A DNA stretch of 64,000 nucleotides from Leidyana gryllorum EB-2025a (taxonomy: Eukaryota > Apicomplexa). The notes beneath the pieces were generated by a model. The model searched no databases, was not told the origin of the DNA, and saw nothing but the letters and a program-made list of their open reading frames with translations. Location of the stretch: positions 124,001 through 188,000 of the forward strand of contig JBLWGC010000133.1 of NCBI GenBank assembly GCA_048772705.1, given 5' to 3'. Shown here in pieces: positions 56,571 through 64,000 of this stretch (positions are counted from its first letter, which is position 1; the number at the start of each line of letters is the position of its first letter). The position numbers and the translations under genes are program-made.

Positions 56571-59500
56571 TCACTGAACGAGTTGTAGAATCAGGTGACG
56601 ATTAGTAGGACTCAACTCCTGCATAGCCGCTCCCCAACTATCCGCCATGGTGTCGCGGATCCCTGAGAAAAACCGACCCCAACATATATAGCAGTCGTAC
56701 AACGGAAAGACCCTTACAAATTGCCAACTCTCGCAGAATTGGGTCCACATGCGCTGGCAGCTGCGGTGCCCCGCCCGCACCTGCACCGTCAGGCGGTAGA
56801 GGAACCTCTGGCGCTGTTAGAAAAGACGCTACACACTCCAGCAGGGGTAGCGTATTGGCCTGCACAGCTCCCGGATTCTTGCTCATTGCTCGACAAAGGC
56901 CTGAAACCAGCCACATAGCTGAAACAGACAAATCGCACATACCAGTGAACGACTTTAACTTTTCGTGTGGTGTGCGGAAACGCGCCATCAGAGCACACCA
57001 AGGGGGCAACATTTGACTCAACACAGGAGACATCTTATCGGGCAGCCCACCGCAGAATCGGCCCTGAAAACCATTGTGTAACCGTCGCAAACAGCAGAAA
57101 TCATCGTGTGCCTACCAATGTTATACAAGCATTCTGGCGGAGTGCAATATTGCCAAGTGCGTGTGTGACAATCTCCGTCAACTTGGTGGCAATGTAGTCA
57201 GCCCAGGGCAGCATGGCCTCGGGCCCGAGGTTCTCGATGATCTCACCCAAAGCCCAACTCGCGTTGCTGCAGACAGACACGTTGCCCATCAAGCCTTGCG
57301 CCAACTATTGGTGGAGGCATTACATTAGTCGCGACAGAAAGAGCACTTACTGCAGGGATTATAGTACTCAGGTGCGGTTGGATAATATAACCATTCGAAA
57401 CTGCTAAATCACCAATCACAGCAAAGGTGCTCTGTTGCAAAGGCATCGAGCGCTTGAGAGTGGGGTCCTGGCCACACGGAGAGATATTGAAACTCCGCTT
57501 CCCTTTCGTAAAGCTCACCACTAAACACTTGAGCAAAGAGGGCATGATGTTCTGTGATTGCAGAGTCGGAGCATATCGTTCCTTGAGAGTTTCAGCTAAA
57601 TAGGAGATGAGGTCCAGGCACGCCTCAACAACGTCGTTGGAAGATGAAGTGGCACGGCCTTGTTGAAGCAGAGTGAGGTGAGTGTCGAGACACTCTATAC
57701 ATTTCGCAGTGATCGGAGCCGCCATGGGTTCAACGCCTGGTGAAGAGACAATAAATCAATCCAGCGCCAATCCAACACACACACGCACACACACTTACCG
57801 TCACCGATGGCCTGAACTATAGCCGATATACATTCTGCGAGCGCTGTAACTTGGAAGTCTGTGGGTTTGACTTGGCTCCAACGCTGGAAGAGCGGTTGTA
57901 AAAGGCTTTGGGAGTAATGGGTTGGGTGAGCCAGAACGAGTCCGTCTCCAACCCCTTGAGCCAGAGTGCCAATCGCGTCATACAAGATGAGTGTATTGCG
58001 CGCCTGATAGAGTTCTAGTGCTCTTTGGAAAGTCTCGAAGACTTGAGGCAGATAAGGAGTCATCAGAGTGCGAGCCCATTCCTCCAGGCCAGCCACTGAA
58101 GAGACCGCGGCTTCCTGGACACTCTTGTTTCGGTCAAGCATCCGTGAGAGAAGAGCCCGAAGGACGGGTTCCAGATAGGTTCCCGCATTCTCCATAGCGC
58201 ACACCCATGGGGCGAATCGGTTGAGACACCAACAACAGATACTGCGCAATAGTGGCTGAGAGTCTTCGCTCAACTGAACCAATAGGTTGAGCACATTGGG
58301 CACATAGCGGTCCAATTCCCTCAAACAGCCCTTTGAAATAGCGCCCAAAGCAAGGACGCCCGATTCTCGAACTTCCCACTGTTGAGCCTGTAGCCTTTGC
58401 TCTATCAACGGCAAACAATGTCTCATCATTCGCTCGTTGAAAGCCACGGCCAAACTGTCCAATGCCAAAGCAGCGCCTTTACGAACAGTCCATTTATCGC
58501 CCCAGGCGCGTTGGGCGTCGCCTCCTTCTGGTTCGTCGTCGTCCTCCTCCACATCTTGTTCACGACCTTGATGGAAACGAGGAGCCAGACTGTTCTCTTG
58601 ATCCGGGACTGCGGCGTTGTCGTCTTGAACTTGAGCTGCATCAAGCTGTTGGTAGTCAGCTTCAGAATACACGGTCTGTTCAACCAGGAGTGGGACCAGA
58701 CGCGGAAGATATGGCTCTATGAGCGAGACTGCTTCACTTTCCCGAAGAATTTCCGGCCAGAAGGAAGCAGCGTAGAGACGGATGTCGTAATACTCGTCGC
58801 CAATGCTCTGTGTCATAAGCTCAAAGACTGCTGGGGCGTTGGACAAGATTGGATCGATCTTGTACTCCATTACAGTCAGCATGGCTTTGATGACAGACGC
58901 TCTGATGCGACAGTCCGGCGACGTAGCCAAGTGACCCAGCATTGCCCAGAACTGATCAAAGTAGTGACTAGCGAACTCATTGCGCCCGAAAAGATGTCTG
59001 CTGTTGTAGATTTGCAGAATGTTCAACGAATCCAATCGCACAGAACTATCCACTTCTGTGCTTGCGCACACACGAAATAGGAGCGGCAGTATCTGCCGAT
59101 CAGAAACTTGAGCGAAATGACTGTCGCTTCCGACGGGATGATTCTCCCAACGCTGTTCCAACTCGTCTTCAGTGATCATCCGCAATGTCGTCAAAGCGGA
59201 AGTGACCATTTCCAAGTTGGACTCATTGGACTGCAATTGCTGCAAAAGTGTCCCAAGGGCTTCTGGATAGCATTCGATCCCATATTTGGTGACGATGGTA
59301 GTGACGACGCTCGAAGCTGTACGCCTTACAACCCCGTTGTGATCGTACAGTGCCTTAAGAACCAATCTTTTGACGTAATCCAACGCTTGATCAGTGAATA
59401 TGGCTCTGGGCTGCTCTACTTGGGGTTTTTGAGCGGCGGACGCGTAGTCAGCAGACGAAGGAGCAGAGGCAATAATCGTCTTGAGCAAAAGTCCAGCCAT

Positions 59501-59692
59501 TTGTCGCACTTCTTCAACCTCTTGACGCATCTCTGTCAGAATTGCCACACAATATCGAACAGCATCTGGACTCAGTCGTAGCTGCTCTACAGCCTCGCGA
59601 ACACGATTTTGTATCGCCGCATCAGGTGACTGAGCAATGCGGAATACCTCCACAATCTCTTTCAACGCAGTGGGCTCAGGGGTCCAGTCCAT
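56571..59692 (-). CDS. Transportin/karyopherin beta-2 (TNPO1-like)
   Basis: ATG 59692 (MDWTPEPTALKEIVEVF) begins a HEAT-repeat importin of about 950 residues. The first exon is about 650 codons. The internal acidic loop (DVEEDDDEPEGGD) is the mark of transportin, where it releases cargo on Ran-GTP binding. Around it are WTVRKGAALALDSLAVAFNE and WEVRESGVLALGAISKGCLR, typical of TNPO1/Kap104. Later exons give GLMGNVSVCSNASWALGEII and NAACITL-type repeats and end LQLVQ at 56571. Transportin imports PY-NLS cargoes such as hnRNPs. Its 3' exons are short, so the exact end of the last exons is less certain than the start. Confidence 0.88.
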
Positions 59693-60120
59693 CTTGGGCT
59701 TCTGCCCCCCAACTAGGAGTGAAAATTTTGACGTACTTAGTCAACTACCAACTCTTACATTTCAATTAATCTATAATCTGGCAGGGGGAGTGACTTTGTG
59801 GTCACCGACTAATACCACAAGGCAGATAATAATAAGTCGTTGATTCAACACCATAATCTATCCGTCACTAGACCTCTATAATACCAAATCTGTTCCCAGA
59901 AGGCCACTATCCGTACTCCAATCCCCCTCGTTCCAATCCAGCCGATCACCAACCGGCCACTCCCATTGTACTCGGTCGTTCCCACACCCTAAACCGCAGC
60001 TCAGTCACAATAGGACTCTGACACTCCAAATAGTTGGGACAAAATACTTGTTTTGTGTCCGTCAGATGAGCCCCTGTTATTTTTTTCGCTTCGTTTTTTC
60101 CCTCAGTCACCCCGCTAGAG
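59693..60120. other. Divergent intergenic region upstream of RPL17 and transportin
   Basis: About 430 bp, the largest divergent gap of the window. It holds a T-rich tract (TTATTTTTTTCGCTTCGTTTTTTCCCTCAG, about 60079-60108) just before the RPL17 ATG. This could be a 5' leader acceptor or a pyrimidine-rich start of a ribosomal-protein transcript. No coding sequence is recognised. Confidence 0.45.
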
Positions 60121-60790
60121 ATGGTCAAGTCTTGCCGCACTGTGGAGGAGACCAAGGAGTTCGCTTCCCAAAGTAAGTTCCTAATTTTCAACCCCAGACT
60201 CACGTCTCCCCACAACAGGCGTCAGCGCTAAGGGAGCTGACCTTCGTGTCCACTTCAAGAACACCTTCGAGACCGCCGCCGCTATCCGTGGCCGCCCAGT
60301 CGCTTCCGCCATCTCATATCTGGAGGATGTCCTCGAGCACAAGCGCTGCATTCCTTTCCGCCGCTACAACGGTGGCATCGGCAGAACCGCTCAAGCCAAG
60401 GAATTCAAGTTGAGCCAAGGCCGCTGGCCCGAGAAATCGGTTCGCAAGATCCTCGATCTTCTCCGCAACATCCAGGCCAACGCCGAATCTAAGAAGATCG
60501 ACCACGAGAAACTCTACATCTGGCACATCGCCGTCCAACGTGCTCAGAAGGGACGCAGACGTACCTACAGAGCCCACGGCCGTATCAACCGTAAGAACTG
60601 ACCTCAGCAAACCACTCAGATCAAACGCTCCTCTCTCTCTACAGCCTACATGTCCAGCCCCTGCCACATCGAGGTCATCTGCAGACAGTACGACCCCACC
60701 ACCACCAAGGGTGCTACTGACGAGGAACACAAGACCATCCGTCTTACTCGCAAACAGAACTTCGCCCGTAGACTGCGTGTCGGTGCGTGA
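60121..60790 (+). CDS. RPL17: 60S ribosomal protein L17 (uL22)
   Basis: Three exons. [17 protein letters not shown] is followed after an intron by [40 protein letters not shown] and [20 protein letters not shown], the conserved uL22 body. The last exon gives [18 protein letters not shown] and a C-terminal basic end [13 protein letters not shown]. About 185 residues, the usual size. Codon use is strongly C-ending (AAG, ATC, GCC), unlike most neighbours, as expected for a highly expressed ribosomal protein. Confidence 0.95.
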
Positions 60791-60930
60791 AGTTTCTGGC
60801 AATCTTTCTTTCTCTATGGGGGTCGGCATTGCACAACATTCCATTCAACACATTATTGAGGGATGAACGATGTGATCAATAGATCATACACGGACGAGCA
60901 TTATTTCTCTTTGCGATTCCATCAAACGCT

Positions 60931-63118
60931 TCATGCGCTCACCGCCGGCGTGTAAACGGGCTTGGGGGCCTCGCCATTCATTTGATTTATGAGCTTCAAT
61001 GTCTCCATGTTGCTCGCCTGCTGTACCGCATCCGGCCCAGTGAAAGTAGCCATCGGGATAAACTGCTCCTTCCCAGCGGGGGGCGGCTCCACTTTAGCCT
61101 TCACAGGCTTCTTTGTTGTAGTCGTAGGAATGGCAGACTGCAGGGGCAAATTCGCTTCCTCCGGGGGACTGCCCACAGGCTCCTCACGGACACCGAAACG
61201 ATAACACTTCTGCACCAAGTTGTCATACTCATAACCTGGGCGACAGATCGGCACCGGCTTAGACCACAACAATTTCCGACACATCTGCGAATCCTGCACA
61301 TATTGGTATCCGTCGGGACACAGGACAATGGGAGTCTGAGTCTGAGGCAGCACACAGCTGGTACCCTTCAAGAAACCCTCGGCACAGCCCATAATCTTCG
61401 GCAAAATCTCCTGGAAGACGCAACGATCACCCTGAGCCACATAGGGGGCCACACAGCCCAGCTCGCCGTCGGCCAGAGCACGTCCCAGACACACTTGTTG
61501 ATCCTGACCAGCCAAAGTGAAGTCACGAGGACAGGTCACCTTAGCAGGCGATACTGCAATTTCCTCACAGTGCTGGGGGATGGCACCAGCGCCCTTCACA
61601 GGAGTCGAACCCGGGGGACAAGTGATCACAGGAGGCAACACTTCCGCCAGCACACAAGCGTTATCGGCAGCTTCGAATGTTCCGACCTCACAAGCAGGCA
61701 CAGTATCAGCCACAACTTCACCGTAACACATCTTGCTGACTCTGTCATAACTCAAACCTTTGGGACAAGTTGGTTCGGGCAAGAAGCTCTCAATGTGGAT
61801 ACATTGGTTCCCACGGGGGATGGCTCCCTCGGGACAAGCCAGTTGGGGTGGCACGAATTCGGTGGCAGCGCAGATTGCACCCCGAAGGCTGAAGCCAGGA
61901 GGGCAAACTTGCTCTTTGGGGATGCTGGAGCGTTTGTGGCAAGTTGCCTTATCAGCAAACACAAAGCCAGCAGGGCAGCTCTTTGCACCGGGTACGACTT
62001 CCTTGCCGTTTGTGCAGCCTCCCATTGCAGCTTTGGCCATGCCTCTCGGGCATTCCTCTCTGGGCGGGGTGGTTTCCTCTATCAAACACGAGTCACCCAA
62101 CGCTTCGGAGCCGGGAGGGCACGCAGCAGACGCAGGAGCGGTAATCTCTTGTTGGCAGAGATCGTCAGCGGAGGTGATGCGCCTGCGGAAAGCATAAATA
62201 GACGAACGGCTCGGATAGCTTACTGATCGGCACATTGGTGGAAGGGAAGAACAGAGCGTTCAACAGTGCACACACCTTCTGAGAAGACGCTGCCAGCGGG
62301 GCAAGCGAGTTCAGGTGTCACACGATGAGTCTGTACACACTTCTTCTCTCTCAAGGAGAAACCAACAGGACATTCTTCGGCGAACTGGAGAATTCGTTTC
62401 CGGGCACATTGATTCCCGATATTCTCAAAGCCAGATTCACACATTGCGATAGGAGTTGTTTCGATGACTTCAGCGCATACGCCTTGGGACAGCATTCCTG
62501 CATTGAAGGCACTGTCAACAGGGGCTGTGGGTACTACATTACCGCTGGCACACTCCAAGATTGGAGCAGTTTCCACATCCTTGGCGCAGCCGAATTCAGT
62601 GTGGTTATAAGCAGGAGGGCAGATCAATTGTTTGGGAGCTTCCATGCGGCGTTGACATCTGCCAGCTATGTCCTCATATCCTTCTGAGCAGTAGCGATCT
62701 GCTGGTCGCACACTGACCGTGCCACAAGCACCATCACTAAAAGTCCACCCTATGGGGCATCCTAACTCTGCCTGCTTCTCATCGTTCCTTTCACACCGCT
62801 GACGCTCCTGGTTGAGCTCGAATCCCTCTAAACAGAAAAACTCGGCATCATCAACATGAATACGTCTAGTGAGTTGCACCCGCTCTCTGTAGCGTCCACT
62901 GGTGGTTGGGCGAACAGTGGTGACCGCAGGTCTAGTCGATGGTTTTGGAGCAGATACACGAGGTAAAGCTGGTGGTGTCGTCGCCGCAGCCGGGGTCGGG
63001 GGAGGCGCGATCGGACCCTGCGATTGTACGAAACCTGCTGAAAGTCACTACGGAACATCATTCTCCACTCACTGATACCGAGACACGACCACAAACAAAC
63101 AAAATCGATAGTACGCAT
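60931..63118 (-). CDS. Cysteine-rich oocyst wall protein, COWP-like
   Basis: ATG 63118 (MRTIDFVCLWSCLGI), a signal peptide cut by a short intron, then about 700 residues in three exons. A Pro/Thr/Ala-rich stretch (PPPTPAAATTPPALPR) is followed by many Cys-rich units of about 25 to 35 residues, each with CPxG and CxxxxxxPxxxCP patterns (for example CPAGFVFADKATCHKRSSIP, CPPGFSLRGAICAATEFVPP, CPEGAIPRGNQCIHIESFLP). Spacing and Pro/Cys content match the type I repeats of Cryptosporidium COWP1 and Toxoplasma OWPs. These proteins are disulfide- and tyrosine-linked into the oocyst wall. The C-terminal Pro/Lys tail ends VYTPAVSA. The reading frame is open and appears functional. Confidence 0.9.
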
Positions 63119-63212
63119 CCTGCAGCTCAACGAAAGGGCCTTAGTTAGCGCCCTGATCCATAGGGTGCGTTCTGTCGGAACCGGCACACACACGATTTTT
63201 CGGGGTTTTGGC

Positions 63213-63532
63213 ATGGCAGAAACCATCTTCTTCAGAAGCTATGTCCCTCAGGACCCCGAATTACGTAAACTTGCATTGCCTAAGCCCGACACAGGCGCGA
63301 TTGAGCGAGCAATTGAGGAAGAAATAGAGGAAGCCCTCGAACGGGCTCGCAAACAGGTAGGATCGAACAGGGTTCCAGATATGACCCTCTTAAGGATGTA
63401 ACCAAGCTCGTAACCCCTACGAAAGAAAATGCTGATATTAAGCGCGCTCTAGAAAAGAAGGTGGCAATTCTGAAACAACGAACGGACAAGGCAGTTTACG
63501 CCTTGGCACAAGCAAAAAACATGGAGGACTAA
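63213..63532 (+). CDS. CCDC12: CCDC12/Cwf18 spliceosome protein
   Basis: Two exons, about 93 residues, ATG 63213. The N-terminal motif FFRSYVPQDPELRKLALPKP is the family mark (FRNYxPxDxxL in CCDC12 and cwf18). A charged coiled coil follows (EEEIEEALERARK), then TKENADIKRALEKKVAILKQ and the C-terminal motif RTDKAVYALAQ. The protein is a component of the Prp19-associated/Bact spliceosome and is short here, with little outside the core. Its TAA overlaps the stop of the convergent gene by two bases. The start is 94 bp from the divergent COWP gene. Confidence 0.85.
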
Positions 63533-64000
63533 AACGGGAAATGGCTTCCAGCAGGCGACCATCTAAGATCCTTTCCAGAAGGAATGCTATCGAAAGCAAT
63601 ATATCTAGGGTCGCGCTGGAGACGATAATACGCCCAGTGTCGGATCTGATGATCCAGCTGGGTCAGAAGGGGATCTTTGCACTGATATCTACCGCACTGC
63701 GTATGGTGCAGTAGCACAGACTGCGAGAGGTCACGATGGAATTGGGTTTTTGATGCTACCAATGGACTCACGCGAATGCAAGTTGGGCCTTGTGTTTGCA
63801 CGAACCCGACTCTGTCGTAGACATATGGGTCGTACACATCCTCTGGATGCTTCGGCGCTATCTCACTGCCAAAGGGTATCCCAGGGAACGCCTCCCTGAT
63901 GAGCCGGAAACCATCGGGGCACCAAGTCCGCCCTTTGTATCGAGTGTCATAGTGGCAATGTAGAGCTTTCAAGCCGAAGAATGTACTGGGATTGAAGTCA
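63529..64000 (-). CDS. Uncharacterised protein, 3' part only (runs off the window)
   Basis: The reading frame on the minus strand is open from the window edge (DFNPSTFFGLKALHCHYDTR) down to TAG 63529-63531, with one intron (about 50 nt, GTGAGT donor). Visible features are WCPDGFRLIREAFPGIPFGS, the segment HPEDVYDPYVYDRVGFVQTQ, and after the intron HHTQCGRYQCKDPLLTQ and YYRLQRDPRYIAFD. The cysteines and aromatic residues suggest an extracellular or wall protein, but no family is recognised. Its stop overlaps the stop of the CCDC12 gene. The beginning lies outside the window. Confidence 0.55.
   Translation of the reverse strand, partial: DFNPSTFFGLKALHCHYDTRYKGRTWCPDGFRLIREAFPGIPFGSEIAPKHPEDVYDPYVYDRVGFVQTQGPTCIRVSPLVASKTQFHRDLSQSVLLHHTQCGRYQCKDPLLTQLDHQIRHWAYYRLQRDPRYIAFDSIPSGKDLRWSPAGSHFPF

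Noticed and set aside
60982-62226. Long open frame (414 codons) on the plus strand opposite the COWP-like gene.
   Set aside because: It mirrors the Cys-rich, repeat-containing reading frame of the minus strand, has no signal, domain or family resemblance, and is explained by strand asymmetry of the wall-protein gene.
1-64000. CRISPR arrays, bacterial operons, transposons, virus-like or LTR elements.
   Set aside because: No direct-repeat arrays of CRISPR type, no transposase, reverse transcriptase, integrase or capsid-like reading frame and no long terminal repeats were seen. The genes are spliced eukaryotic genes.

Overview
The window is nuclear DNA of a protist with a very compact genome, with about 40 protein-coding genes in 64 kb. 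Most genes are split by short GT-AG introns, commonly about 36 to 75 nt with a few of 100 to 250 nt, and base composition is near 50% GC. The best guess is an apicomplexan of the gregarine type. There is a COWP-like cysteine-rich oocyst wall protein (60931-63118), a mucin-type polypeptide GalNAc-transferase (33389-36108), a tandem von Willebrand A surface protein (53164-55356) and a secreted CAP-domain protein (49656-51338). The DNA is far too GC-rich for Cryptosporidium and the introns are too short for coccidia. The species cannot be fixed from this window.

Layout. 1-9512: end of an RGG-tailed gene, a UBL membrane protein, a prolyl-hydroxylase-like protein, an RGG-tailed helical protein, a basic protein, a multi-pass membrane protein, an ELMO-domain protein and a CWC24/RNF113-like splicing factor. 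9875-18429: one giant XMAP215/ch-TOG-family gene. 19098-21081: a head-to-head pair of hybrid peroxiredoxin-glutaredoxin genes. 21236-27561: SMC2, a doubly inactive rhodanese/STYX-like protein and a NEDD8-like modifier. 27576-33315: a small membrane protein, a kinesin, an uncharacterised gene and IWS1. 33389-39473: GalNAc-transferase, four little-known small or medium genes and DPM2. 39502-48308: a DIS3L2-like exonuclease, UBA1, a two-TM protein and CCT6. 48352-56562: a DNAJB-type cochaperone, the CAP protein, UBA3, the vWA protein and a DeSI-PUB-UBA protein. 56571-64000: transportin, RPL17, COWP, CCDC12/Cwf18 and a partial gene.

Functional links. Ubiquitin and NEDD8 biology is well represented: UBA1, UBA3, a NEDD8-like protein already ending in Gly-Gly, a UBL membrane protein, a PPPDE/PUB/UBA protease and a relative of the Skp1 prolyl hydroxylases. 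Two spliceosome genes, chromosome and microtubule genes (SMC2, XMAP215, kinesin), chaperones (CCT6, DNAJB) and glycosylation genes (GalNAc-T, DPM2) make up much of the rest. The last third is rich in secreted or surface proteins.

Architecture. Divergent genes mostly start 14 to 94 bp apart. At three convergent junctions the two stop codons overlap in the same four bases (TTAG, or CTAA on the other strand). A perfect palindrome built on CACACGTGTG recurs in introns of unrelated genes. No rRNA, tRNA, CRISPR array, transposon or virus-like element was recognised. Exon models were built by eye from reading frame, splice consensus and family similarity, so small errors at exon edges are likely.
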